Assembly: GCF_004854025.1 (NCBI RefSeq)
Contig: NZ_STGM01000005.1
Location: 124,001-188,000 of the forward strand
DNA length: 64,000 nucleotides
Source of the DNA: Microbacterium hydrothermale
GTDB lineage: Bacteria; Actinomycetota; Actinomycetes; Actinomycetales; Microbacteriaceae
Direction of reading: 5' to 3'
In this document: piece after piece, positions 33,931 through 42,132 of the stretch
Layout: the number at the start of each line of letters is the position of its first letter
Numbering within the stretch: the first letter of the stretch is position 1
Notes under the pieces: model-generated
Database searches by the model: none
Told to the model about the DNA's origin: nothing
What the model saw: only the letters and a program-made list of their open reading frames with translations
Position numbers and translations under genes: made by a program

Positions 33931-35649
33931 CTACTCCTCGAGCTGGCCCAGCGACGGCTCCGCGACGAAGCGCGCGACCGGTTCGAGAGCGTGCTCGAGC
34001 TCGAGCACGACGATCTCGTTCGCGCCCGCCCGGGTCGCCGGACCCGGCACGTAGAGGGTGTTCTGGGGGACGTTGTTCCAGTAGCGACCGAGGAAGAAGC
34101 CGTTGACGAACGCGTAGCCCTTGCCCCACGCCGCGGTGTCGAGGAACAGGTCGGCCGGGGCGTCGAGGTCGAACGATCCGCGCAGGAACGCCCGGCCGAC
34201 GGCACCGGTGCCGCTGCCCTCGACGGTGTCGAGGTCGACGGGAGTGGCGGTCCATCCGGTCAGCGGTTCACCGTTCAGCGTCACCTCGCCGATGAGCCCC
34301 TTGGGCTCGCCGAGACGGTCGGCGTAGTTCACCCGGCCCTGGTCCTCCACGAGCACCGTGAGCCGGGATCCGGCCGGGAGGGTGAGGGCCCGCTCGTGCA
34401 GGCTCCGCGAGAGGCGGCCGACGGGGGTGCCGTCGACGTGGACCCAGGCCAGGTCGCGCACCTCGTCGAACACGAGCGCCGCGGGACCGGTGAAGGCGGG
34501 CAGGTCGACGTCGTAACGCACGAGCGGGCCGAGGTGGCCGAGCTGCTCGAAGCTCGCCGGCGCCGGACGCGGCGAACCGTCGACGGCCGGCATCCAGTCG
34601 CCCTCGCCCGAGAGCGAGACGGTGAACGCGGGTGCCGCCGGTCGCGGTGCGGGCACGTCGGCGGGCACGGGCGCGTACTTCGCGATGACCTCGCGGAACG
34701 CGTGGAACTTCGCCGTCGGATGACCCGACTCGTCGATGGGGGCGTCGTAGTCGTAGGACGTGACGATCGGGTCGAAGCGTCCCTTGTCGTTCGCGCCGTT
34801 CGTCGTGCCGAAGTTGGTCCCGCCGTGCACCATGTAGATGTTCACCGAGGCCCCGGCCGCGAGCAGCACGTCGAGATCGTGGGCGGATGCCGCGGGGTCG
34901 GTCGTGTGGTGGATGCTACCCCACCAGTCGAACCACCCGTCCCAGAACTCGCTGCACATCAGCGGTCCCGTGGGCTGGTGCTCGCGGAGGGTCTCGAGGC
35001 GCTCGGCGGAGCGCGAGCCGAACGAGCCGGTGAGGTGCAGCTCGGGCAGGCTCCCCGCCTCGAGCATCCACGGCATCGGCTGGTCGACGGTGGTCAGCGG
35101 CACCGTGATGCCGGCCTCCTTCGTCACGCGCACGAGCTCGCGCAGGTACTCCTTGTCGGAGCCGTACGCGCCGTACTCGTTCTCGATCTGCACGAGCACG
35201 ACGTTGCCGCCGCGGTCGATCTGGCGGGGGGCGACGATCTCGTACACCCGGCGGAGGTACGCGGTCACGGCCTCCACGAACTGCGGCTCGGAGCGGCGGA
35301 TGCCGATCCCCGGCGTCGAGGTCAGCCACACCGGGAGCCCGCCGTTGTGCCACTCCGCGCAGATGTAGGGCCCGGGGCGCACGATCGCGTGCAGTCCCTC
35401 GTCGGCGATCAGGTCGAGGAAGCGTCCGAGGTCGTTCCAGCCCGTGGCATCCCACTCGCCCTTCACCGGCTCGTGCGCGTTCCACGCGACGTAGGTCTCG
35501 ATCGTGTTGAGGCCCATCGCCCTGGCGGTGCGGATGCGGTCGGCCCAGTGCTCGGGATGGATGCGGAAGTAGTGCAGCGTGCCCGAGATGACCTGGTGCG
35601 GTCGTCCGTCGAGCAGGAAGTCGGTCTCGCCGAGGGAGAAGGTCGTCAC
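33931..35649 (-). CDS. Beta-galactosidase, glycoside hydrolase family 35
   Basis: The protein has 572 residues with no signal peptide, so it is cytoplasmic. The TIM barrel starts FLLDGRPHQVISGTLHYFRIHPEHW (family hallmark), then RPGPYICAEWHNGGLPVWL, the acid/base Glu in QIENEYGAYG (near 157), the nucleophile Glu in CSEFWDGWFDWWG (near 234) and VNIYMVHGGTNFG. Two beta-sandwich domains follow. It removes terminal beta-linked galactose. The GTG start at 35649 is 14 nt after the GH51 gene. Being last in an arabinoside importer operon, it probably trims galactose from imported arabinogalacto-oligosaccharides. Confidence 0.93.
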   Translation of the reverse strand: MTTFSLGETDFLLDGRPHQVISGTLHYFRIHPEHWADRIRTARAMGLNTIETYVAWNAHEPVKGEWDATGWNDLGRFLDLIADEGLHAIVRPGPYICAEWHNGGLPVWLTSTPGIGIRRSEPQFVEAVTAYLRRVYEIVAPRQIDRGGNVVLVQIENEYGAYGSDKEYLRELVRVTKEAGITVPLTTVDQPMPWMLEAGSLPELHLTGSFGSRSAERLETLREHQPTGPLMCSEFWDGWFDWWGSIHHTTDPAASAHDLDVLLAAGASVNIYMVHGGTNFGTTNGANDKGRFDPIVTSYDYDAPIDESGHPTAKFHAFREVIAKYAPVPADVPAPRPAAPAFTVSLSGEGDWMPAVDGSPRPAPASFEQLGHLGPLVRYDVDLPAFTGPAALVFDEVRDLAWVHVDGTPVGRLSRSLHERALTLPAGSRLTVLVEDQGRVNYADRLGEPKGLIGEVTLNGEPLTGWTATPVDLDTVEGSGTGAVGRAFLRGSFDLDAPADLFLDTAAWGKGYAFVNGFFLGRYWNNVPQNTLYVPGPATRAGANEIVVLELEHALEPVARFVAEPSLGQLEE

Positions 35650-35663
35650 GATGTCTTTCGGTA

Positions 35664-37184
35664 TCAGTCGGTCAGGCGCGCGGTCAGGCGCACCCAGGCG
35701 AGGGCGGGGAGGGTGAAGCGCAGGATGCCGTCGGCTCCGACCTCGACGGTCAGGGGAGCGGGCGCAACGGGTTCGGCGTCGGCGGAGTTGGTGGTGTGAC
35801 GGTCGCCGCCGTCGGGGATCGTGATCACGACGGCGTCCACATCGGCGATCGGGCCCAGATCGAGCTCGACGTCTGTGGGAGCGTCGAGGTCGCGGTGCGC
35901 GAGGAACACCGCGACGGTGTCGCCGTCCACTGTGGCGACCGCGTCGACCGCGTCCACCGCGCCGTGGCGGGCCGTGTCGATGGTGGCGCCCTCGACGCGC
36001 GGGAGGACCACGCGACCGGATGCCGCCTTCGCGGTGAGCGCGAACGGGTGGAACGTGCTCTGGCGCCAGGCCGCGCCCCCGCCGGGCTCGGTGCGGATGG
36101 GGGCGATGACGTTGACCAGCTGCGCGAGGTTGGCCATCGAGACGCGGTCGGAGCGGCGGATGAGCGTGATGAGCAGGGAGCCGACGACGACGGCGTCGGT
36201 GACGGTGTAGTCGTCTTCGATCAGGCGCGGCGCGATCGGCCAGTCGCCGGTGAAGACGCGGGGCTTGTCGACCTCGTTCCAGCGGGTCTGATTCCACACG
36301 TTCCACTCGTCGACGCTGATGCCGATGGTCCCGCCGTCGGGGGTCGTGGCGCCGACCTCGTCGATGATGTCGACGACGTCGGAGATGTAGCGGTCGAGGG
36401 CGGTGCCGCTGGCGAGGAAGCTCGCCGGGTCGGCCGGGTCCTCCTCGTAGTAGGCGTGCACCGAGATGTGGTCGACGAGGCCGGCGGTGTGGCGCAGCAC
36501 GGTGCGCTCCCACTCGCCGAACGTGGGCATCTCGTGGTTCGAGCTGCCGGCGGCGACGAGCTCGACGTCCGGGTCGATGAAGCGCATCATGCGGGCGGTC
36601 TCGGCGGCGAGGCGGCCGTACTCGTCGGCGGTCTTGTGGCCGATCTGCCAGGGGCCGTCCATCTCGTTGCCGAGGCACCAGAGGCGGACGCCGAACGGCT
36701 CGTCGCGTCCGTTCGCGCGGCGTCGGTCGCTGAGCTCGGTCCCGGCGGGGTGGTTCGCGTACTCGAGCAGGTCGGCGGCTTCGGCGACGCCGCGCGTGCC
36801 GAGGTTCACCGCCTCCATGACCTCCAGGCCCGCGGCATCCGCCCACTCGGCGAACTCGTGCAGGCCCACCTGGTTCGTCTCGGTGCTGTGCCACGCGGCA
36901 TCCAGGCGCACGGGACGCTCGTCGCGGGGGCCGACACCGTCTTCCCAGCGGTAGCCCGAGACGAAGTTGCCGCCCGGATAGCGCACGACCGTGGCGCCCA
37001 GTTCGCGCACGAGCTCGAGCACGTCGGCTCGGAACCCGGACGCGTCGGCGGTGGAGTGACCGGGGGAGTGGATGCCGTCGTACACGCAGCGGCCCATGTG
37101 CTCCACGAAGGAGCCGAACAGGCGGCGGGGGACGTCGGCTCCGACCGCGGCGCGGTCGACGACGATGCGGGTGGGGGAGGTCAT
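35664..37184 (-). CDS. abfA: Alpha-L-arabinofuranosidase, glycoside hydrolase family 51
   Basis: This 506-residue intracellular enzyme has no signal peptide. SFVEHMGRCVYDGIHSPGH and VVRYPGGNFVSGYRWEDG are typical of the family, with the acid/base Glu in WCLGNEMDGPWQIGH (near 173) and nucleophile Glu in ISVDEWNVWNQ (near 292). A C-terminal beta-sandwich follows. It releases terminal arabinofuranose from oligosaccharides. ATG 37184 has a strong AGGAGA site. It is separated from the binding-protein gene by a 13-bp hairpin and followed closely by GH35. Confidence 0.94.
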   Translation of the reverse strand: MTSPTRIVVDRAAVGADVPRRLFGSFVEHMGRCVYDGIHSPGHSTADASGFRADVLELVRELGATVVRYPGGNFVSGYRWEDGVGPRDERPVRLDAAWHSTETNQVGLHEFAEWADAAGLEVMEAVNLGTRGVAEAADLLEYANHPAGTELSDRRRANGRDEPFGVRLWCLGNEMDGPWQIGHKTADEYGRLAAETARMMRFIDPDVELVAAGSSNHEMPTFGEWERTVLRHTAGLVDHISVHAYYEEDPADPASFLASGTALDRYISDVVDIIDEVGATTPDGGTIGISVDEWNVWNQTRWNEVDKPRVFTGDWPIAPRLIEDDYTVTDAVVVGSLLITLIRRSDRVSMANLAQLVNVIAPIRTEPGGGAAWRQSTFHPFALTAKAASGRVVLPRVEGATIDTARHGAVDAVDAVATVDGDTVAVFLAHRDLDAPTDVELDLGPIADVDAVVITIPDGGDRHTTNSADAEPVAPAPLTVEVGADGILRFTLPALAWVRLTARLTD

Positions 37185-37211
37185 TCGGGTTTCTCCTGGT
37201 GGGAAGAGGAA

Positions 37212-37244
37212 GGGGCGGGTCGCACGACAGATGCGACCCGCCCC
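37212..37244 (-). terminator. Hairpin between the binding-protein and GH51 genes
   Basis: GGGGCGGGTCGCA (37212-37224), loop CGACAGA, TGCGACCCGCCCC (37232-37244) make a perfect 13-bp stem inside the operon. It may partly terminate transcription so that the binding protein is made in excess over the enzymes. Confidence 0.7.
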
Positions 37245-37254
37245 CGCGACAGTG

Positions 37255-38616
37255 TTACTTGTTGACCGAGAAGCCCTGGTCGTTGCCGTACTGCACGAGC
37301 TGGTCCTGCCACGCGCTCAGGCCCGCGTTCAGGTCGCCCTTGGTGGCGTAGGCCTGGCCCACGGTGTCGTTGAAGATGCTGTTGGCGTAGACCTGGTAGG
37401 GCAGGTAGCTCCAGCCCTCGCGCACCTCGCCCGAGGCCTGCGTGAGGACCTCGTTGATCTTCTGGCCGCCGAAGTAGTCCGAGGCCTTGTCGACGAACGC
37501 CGAGTCGCTCAGCTGAGCGGTCGTGGACGGGAAGCCGCCCGACTCGGCGAAGATCTTCAGGCTCTCCTCGTCGTTGTTGAGCCACTTCAGGAAGCCCGCG
37601 GCCAGGGCCGGGTTCTTGCTCTGCTTGGTGACCGCCTGGCCGCCGCCGCCGTTCTCGGCCGTCACGGCCTTGCCGTCGTAGGTGGGGATGGGGGCCACGG
37701 CCCACTTGCCGGCGCCGTCGGGAACCGAGGACTCCAGCACACCCGGCATCCAGGCACCGGTCACGAGCGAGGCGATCGAGCCGTCACCGAGGCCCTTGAA
37801 CCACTCGTCGCTCCAGCTCGGGGTGTCGGAGATGAGGCCGCCCTCGATGAGGCGGTTCCAGTTGTCGGCGAACTTCTTCGATCCGTCGTCCTGGAGGTCG
37901 ATCTTCACGTCGGTTCCGGCATCGCCCGAGGTCGTGAACGGGGTGCCGCCGGCCTGCCAGATCATGCTGGTGGTGAAACCGGCGTCGCCGGTGTCGGCGG
38001 TGATGTACTTCGTCGGGTCGGCCGCGTGCAGCTTCTGCGCGGCGGCGTAGTAGTCGTCCCACGTGGTGGGGACCGCGATGCCGTACTGGTCGAAGACGGC
38101 CTTGTTGTAGAACAGGGCCATCGGGCCGGAGTCCTGCGGCAGGCCGAAGATCTTGCCGTCGAAGTCGACCGAGCCCCACGTGCCGGAGCTGTAGTCGCCC
38201 TTCAGGTCGCCGAAACCGTACGACGACAGGTCGACGAGCGAGTCGGACAGGGCGAACTGCGGGAACGCGTAGTACTCGATCTGCACGACGTCGGGGGCGC
38301 CCGAGCCGGCCTTGATCGCGTTCTGCAGCTTGGCGTACTCGTCCTTGTTCGTGCCGGCGTTGACGTAGTTGACCTTGACGTTGGGGTACTTCGCCTCGAA
38401 CGCCTTGACCTGGGCCTCGGCGGACGGGGTCCACGACCAGTACGTGATCTCGCCGCCGGCCTCGAGGGCCTTCTCGATGTCGTCGGCCGAGCCCGCGGCG
38501 GCGCCGCCGCCGGTGCTGCCGCCCGAGCAGGCGGTGAGCGCGGCCACCGACAGGGCGGTCGCGGCGACGGCGAAGACGGTCCGCCGCGCGGCGGAGCCGG
38601 AACGCATGAATGTCAT
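37255..38616 (-). CDS. ABC transporter sugar-binding lipoprotein (arabinoside operon)
   Basis: This 453-residue MalE-type lipoprotein has a signal peptide with lipobox LTAC (near residue 30). ITYWSWTPSAEAQVKAFEAKYP, YGIAVPTTWDDYY and GLPQDSGPMALFYNKAVFDQ are characteristic. It binds an oligosaccharide outside the cell for the permeases at 38.7-40.6 kb. Linkage to GH51 and GH35 suggests arabinose- and galactose-containing oligosaccharides. It is third gene of a five-gene operon. Confidence 0.9.
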   Translation of the reverse strand: MTFMRSGSAARRTVFAVAATALSVAALTACSGGSTGGGAAAGSADDIEKALEAGGEITYWSWTPSAEAQVKAFEAKYPNVKVNYVNAGTNKDEYAKLQNAIKAGSGAPDVVQIEYYAFPQFALSDSLVDLSSYGFGDLKGDYSSGTWGSVDFDGKIFGLPQDSGPMALFYNKAVFDQYGIAVPTTWDDYYAAAQKLHAADPTKYITADTGDAGFTTSMIWQAGGTPFTTSGDAGTDVKIDLQDDGSKKFADNWNRLIEGGLISDTPSWSDEWFKGLGDGSIASLVTGAWMPGVLESSVPDGAGKWAVAPIPTYDGKAVTAENGGGGQAVTKQSKNPALAAGFLKWLNNDEESLKIFAESGGFPSTTAQLSDSAFVDKASDYFGGQKINEVLTQASGEVREGWSYLPYQVYANSIFNDTVGQAYATKGDLNAGLSAWQDQLVQYGNDQGFSVNK

Positions 38617-38707
38617 CGGATTCCTCTACTTCGTTGTTGTGGATGTGGTGCGGTTGCAGGTGCGACGCCCCGCGGACGGGGAGCAGCGGTGAGGGGGAGT
38701 CAGGGGA

Positions 38708-39637
38708 TCACTGCTTGACGCTGCCGGCGCTCAGGCCCGACTGCCAGAAGCGCTGCAGCACGAGGAACGCGGCGACGATCGGGATGATCGACAGCAGGGC
38801 CCCGGTGATCACGAGGTTGTAGATGGGCTGCGCGGCGACACCGGTCGCCTGCGCGTTCCACTGGTTCAGGCCGACCGTCAGCGGGTACCACTGGGGGTCG
38901 CTGAGCATGATGAGCGGCAGGAAGTAGTTGTTCCAGGTCGCGACCACCGCGAACAGCAGCACCGTGACGATGCCGGGGGTCAGCAGGCGGATCGAGATCG
39001 TGAAGAACGTGCGGAACTCGCCCGCTCCGTCCATGCGCGCGGCCTCGAGCAGCTCGGTCGGGATCGCGTCGGTGGCGTAGACCCAGATGAGGTAGAGGCC
39101 GAAGGGGCTGATCAGCGAGGGGATGATGATCGCCCACGGGGTGTTGGTAATGCCCAGCTGGCTGAACAGCAGGAACGTCGGCACCGCCAGGGCGGTTCCG
39201 GGCACCGCGATCGCGCCGAGCACGACGGCGAACACCGCCTTGCGGCCGCGGAAGTTGTACTTGGCCAGACCGTACCCGGCGAGGGTCGCCAGGAGGGTCG
39301 CGCCGCCCGCGCCGACCACGACGTAGAGCAGCGTGTTGCCGAGCCACCGCAGGAAGATCCCGTCGCGATAGGTCAGGGTCTGGGCGATGTTGTCGAACAG
39401 GGCGAAGCTGTTGCCGGGGCCCAGGCCGAAGGTGGTGAACAGGTCGGGCTGCGTCTTCGTGGCGTTGATGAGCAGCCACGCGAGCGGAACGAGCGTGTAG
39501 AGCAGGTACAGGCCCATGACGATGCTCAGCACGAGCGACTTCTTGCCCTGGGTGGGGGAGCGGCGCGCCAGGCGCGGCGCGCGACGCGGGGTCGTCACGG
39601 CGACGGTGTCGGTACGGGGTGCGGTCGCGGTGGTCAT
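38708..39637 (-). CDS. ABC sugar permease, MalG type (arabinoside operon)
   Basis: This 309-residue permease has six predicted helices and the EAA loop ELLEAARMDGAGEFRTFFTISIRLLTP. GYGLAKYNFRGRKAVF and the tail LQRFWQSGLSAGSVKQ resemble the MalG-type paralogue of the GH42 operon. ATG 39637 overlaps the MalF-type stop by ATGA. The gap to the next gene (38617-38707) holds only a short CCCCG-CGGA-CGGGG hairpin. Confidence 0.9.
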   Translation of the reverse strand: MTTATAPRTDTVAVTTPRRAPRLARRSPTQGKKSLVLSIVMGLYLLYTLVPLAWLLINATKTQPDLFTTFGLGPGNSFALFDNIAQTLTYRDGIFLRWLGNTLLYVVVGAGGATLLATLAGYGLAKYNFRGRKAVFAVVLGAIAVPGTALAVPTFLLFSQLGITNTPWAIIIPSLISPFGLYLIWVYATDAIPTELLEAARMDGAGEFRTFFTISIRLLTPGIVTVLLFAVVATWNNYFLPLIMLSDPQWYPLTVGLNQWNAQATGVAAQPIYNLVITGALLSIIPIVAAFLVLQRFWQSGLSAGSVKQ

Positions 39638-40557
39638 CGCGCCTCCTGACGTGAGCCGCGCAGCTGCACGACGTAAGCGATGACGGCGGTGATGACGCCC
39701 ATGATGATCGCGATCGTGGCCGCGTAGTTGTACTGCTGTCCGGCGAAGGACAGGTTGTAGGCGTACATGTTCGGCGTGAAGTACGTCGAGATCGTGTTCG
39801 GCGCCAGCGGCTTGAGGATGTTGGGTTCGTTGAAGAGCTGGAAGCTGCCGATGATCGAGAAGATCGTGGCGATCACGATCGCGCCGCGCACGGCGGGGAT
39901 CTTGATTGAGAAGATCGTGCGCCACGCGCCCGCCCCGTCGATGGATGCCGCTTCGTACAGCTCGTTCGGGATCGTCTTCAGCGCGGAGTAGAAGATGAGC
40001 ATGTTGTAGCCCACGAACTGCCACGTGACGATGTTGCCGATCGAGACGAGCATCCACTCCGGGAGGAAGGGCTGCACGAACTGACCGCCCAGCAGGTCGT
40101 TGAGGTTGCGGGTGAGCCCGAACTGGTCGCCGTAGATGTAGCCCCACATGAGCACGGCGACGACCGCGGGCACGGCGTAGGGCAGGAAGATCACGATGCG
40201 GTAGAAGCCCGCGGCGTGCAGACGCGCGCTGTCGATCGCGAGGGCGGCGGCGAGGGCCAGCAGCAGCATGATCGGCACCTGCACGACGAGGAAGATCGCG
40301 ACGCGACCCAGGCCGTCCCAGAACTGGGGGTCGTTGAAGGCCGTCACGTAGTTCGCGAAGCCGACGAACGCGTTGCCGCCGATGAGCTGGTCGCGGAAGA
40401 GGCTGAGGTAGATCGAGTACGCGAGCGGCGCGAGGAACACCAGGGCGAACACGATCGCGAAGGGCGCGACGAACAGCCAGCCGCGGTCGTCGATTCGGGT
40501 GCGCCGCTTGCGCCGGGGGGTGCGCAGGGCGGGCGGGGGTGCCGCGGTGGTCGTCAT
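39634..40557 (-). CDS. ABC sugar permease, MalF type (arabinoside operon)
   Basis: This 307-residue permease is the first gene of the operon. The N-terminal helix WLFVAPFAIVFALVFLAPLAYSIYLSLF is followed by the EAA loop ELYEAASIDGAGAWRTIFSIKIPAVRG. Transcription starts from a promoter with a perfect TTGACA -35 overlapped by two operator-like palindromes. As in the other two importers here no ATPase gene is present, so an MsiK-like ATPase elsewhere is expected to power it. Confidence 0.9.
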   Translation of the reverse strand: MTTTAAPPPALRTPRRKRRTRIDDRGWLFVAPFAIVFALVFLAPLAYSIYLSLFRDQLIGGNAFVGFANYVTAFNDPQFWDGLGRVAIFLVVQVPIMLLLALAAALAIDSARLHAAGFYRIVIFLPYAVPAVVAVLMWGYIYGDQFGLTRNLNDLLGGQFVQPFLPEWMLVSIGNIVTWQFVGYNMLIFYSALKTIPNELYEAASIDGAGAWRTIFSIKIPAVRGAIVIATIFSIIGSFQLFNEPNILKPLAPNTISTYFTPNMYAYNLSFAGQQYNYAATIAIIMGVITAVIAYVVQLRGSRQEAR

Positions 40558-40603
40558 CGTCCGGTGCCTCTTCGTCGGTGCGCATCTCGGCCGGGTCGTC
40601 GAG

Positions 40604-40652
40604 ATGTTGACGTAAACATAACTCCGTCGCGCTAGTGTGTCAACGTCAACAT
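40604..40652. promoter_or_regulatory. Divergent promoters with two LacI operators (arabinoside regulon)
   Basis: On the minus strand TTGACA (40643-40638), 17 bp, TATGTT (40620-40615) drive the importer operon. On the plus strand TAGTGT (40633-40638) is a -10 for the LacI gene. Operator 1, ATGTTGACGTAAACAT (40604-40619), covers the importer -10 box. Operator 2, GTGTCAACGTCAACAT (40637-40652), covers its -35 and the LacI start region. The same word occurs as perfect palindromes at 42061-42088. Confidence 0.8.
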
Positions 40653-40667
40653 CCCAAGGGGGCACAC

Positions 40668-41735
40668 GTGAGCGAGACGACGACGTCGACCGCGATCGAG
40701 ACCGCGATTCCGACCGCCGCGCCGGCGCGCGGGCGTCGGCGCGAGGTGTCGATGGCCGACGTCGCCGCGGCCGCCGGAGTGTCGGGGCAGACGGTGTCAC
40801 GCGTCGCGAACGGCCGCACCAACGTCGACCCCGAGACGCGTCAGCGGGTGCTCGATGCCATGTCGACCCTCGGCTACCGCCCCAACAGTGCGGCTCGCGC
40901 GCTGCGCTCGGGGCGCTTCCGCAGCATCGGCGTGATCATGTTCTCGCTGAGCTCCTACGGCAACACGCGCACCCTCGACGCGCTGGCGTCGATGGCCGCG
41001 GCATCCGGATACTCCATCACCCTCATCACCGTGCAGTCCGCGTCGCAGTCCGACGTGTCGGGGGCCTTCCTGCGCCTGCGCGAGCACGCGGTCGACGGCA
41101 TCGTCATCCTCATCGAGACCCACCGCCTGGGCGAGACCGAGCTGTCGATCCCGTCGGGCCTGCCGGTCGTGGTCGTCGACTCCAGTGCCGACTACCCCTA
41201 CGCCGTGGTCGACAACGACCAGGCGCAGGGAGCGAGGCTCGCCACCGAGCACCTGCTCGACCTCGGACACGAGACCGTGTGGCACGTGTCGGGGCCGCCC
41301 GAGTCGTTCGCCGCGGAGCGCCGTCGCGACGCCTGGCGCTCCGCCCTCGAACAGCGCGGATGCCGCGTGCCCGTGGTGCAGATCGGCGATTGGACAGCCG
41401 AGTCGGGGCACCGCATCGGGCTCGCGCTGGCCACCATGGCGGAGGTGACGGCCGTGTTCGCGGCCAACGATCAGATGGCGCTCGGCGTCATCCGCGCCCT
41501 GCACGAGACGGGCCGCGCCGTCCCGGGGGACGTCAGCGTCGTCGGCTTCGACGACATGCCCGAATCGGCCAACTTCTGGCCCCCGCTCACCACGGTCCGC
41601 CAGCGCTTCGAGCGCGTGGGGGAGGAGGCGATGACCGCGCTCATCGCCGACATCGAGGGGCGCGGCGGCGAGCACGCGCGCACCCTCGTGCCGACCTCCC
41701 TGGTCGTGCGGGCGAGCTCCGGTCCGCGGCGCTGA
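40668..41735 (+). CDS. LacI-family regulator of the arabinoside/GH30 regulon
   Basis: This 355-residue protein starts at GTG 40668 behind AAGGGGG. After a ~20-residue Thr/Ala-rich extension comes the helix-turn-helix SMADVAAAAGVSGQTVSRVANGRTNVDPETRQRV, hinge YRPNSAARALRSGRF and the effector domain ending VVGFDDMPESANFWPPLTTVRQRF. It is close in sequence to the galactose-operon LacI at 23.5 kb (same SMADVA, GVS-QTVSRVANG and GFDD patterns). Operators TGTTGACGTCAACA beside it and before the GH30 gene indicate one regulon. Confidence 0.88.
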   Translation: MSETTTSTAIETAIPTAAPARGRRREVSMADVAAAAGVSGQTVSRVANGRTNVDPETRQRVLDAMSTLGYRPNSAARALRSGRFRSIGVIMFSLSSYGNTRTLDALASMAAASGYSITLITVQSASQSDVSGAFLRLREHAVDGIVILIETHRLGETELSIPSGLPVVVVDSSADYPYAVVDNDQAQGARLATEHLLDLGHETVWHVSGPPESFAAERRRDAWRSALEQRGCRVPVVQIGDWTAESGHRIGLALATMAEVTAVFAANDQMALGVIRALHETGRAVPGDVSVVGFDDMPESANFWPPLTTVRQRFERVGEEAMTALIADIEGRGGEHARTLVPTSLVVRASSGPRR

Positions 41736-42027
41736 GGCGGTCGCCGCTGCGGCGCGCTTCGGCTCGATCGGGCCCGTGATTTCGAGGCGCTCGCCGGTCC
41801 CGCGCGCCCGCGCTCGATCTGGCCCGTGAGACTGCATGCCGCTGACATCTCCCCGTGCAGCGTGCTGCCGGGATGTCGGCCGGATGCAGTCTCGGCGCGC
41901 GCTGGGTGCACGGCGCTGCGCGGCTCCTTGCTGGCCCCGGGTACGTGGCCCCGCGTGACTGCCGTGCACGGCCCCACGTGGCACGCGCACGCGGCCCGCG
42001 CGAGCCGTCCGCCGCGCGGCGGAACCG
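41736..42027. other. Noncoding region rich in repeats upstream of the GH30 gene
   Basis: No credible gene is seen. It holds a direct repeat GCTCGATC(G/T)GGCCCGTGA at 41762-41779 and 41812-41829, the ACTGCA-type palindrome at 41828-41893, and an inverted repeat GTGCACGGC/GCCGTGCAC at 41906-41914 and 41961-41969. The mixture suggests successive insertion of small palindromic elements. Confidence 0.65.
41828..41893. repeat. ACTGCA-type palindromic element, copy 2
   Basis: GAGACTGCA (41828-41836) pairs with TGCAGTCTC (41885-41893). Inside, GACATCTCCC pairs with GGGATGTC and GCAG-CGTG-CTGC closes the loop, so it can fold completely. It shares ends and the GCTGACATCTC word with the copy at 17576-17644. 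Confidence 0.8.
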
Positions 42028-42088
42028 TTGCGCGCGCCCCGCGCCTCGGCTTAGGCTCGGTGTTGACGTCAACATGTTGACGTCAACA
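42028..42088 (+). promoter_or_regulatory. GH30 promoter with two abutting perfect operators
   Basis: TTGCGC (42028-42033), 18-bp spacer, TAGGCT (42052-42057) form the promoter. TGTTGACGTCAACA is present twice, at 42061-42074 and 42075-42088, directly abutting and covering the transcription start. Each is a perfect 14-bp palindrome and matches the sites beside the LacI gene at 40.6 kb. Confidence 0.85.
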
Positions 42089-42132
42089 TCCCCCCACAGG
42101 TCGCACCGACGCGGCCGGAAACGGAAACGACG

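Noticed and set aside
33931..36894. A 987-residue GH35 fusion protein
   Set aside because: The N-terminal half is the wrong frame of the GH51 gene; the GH35 enzyme starts at GTG 35649 with the usual N-terminus.
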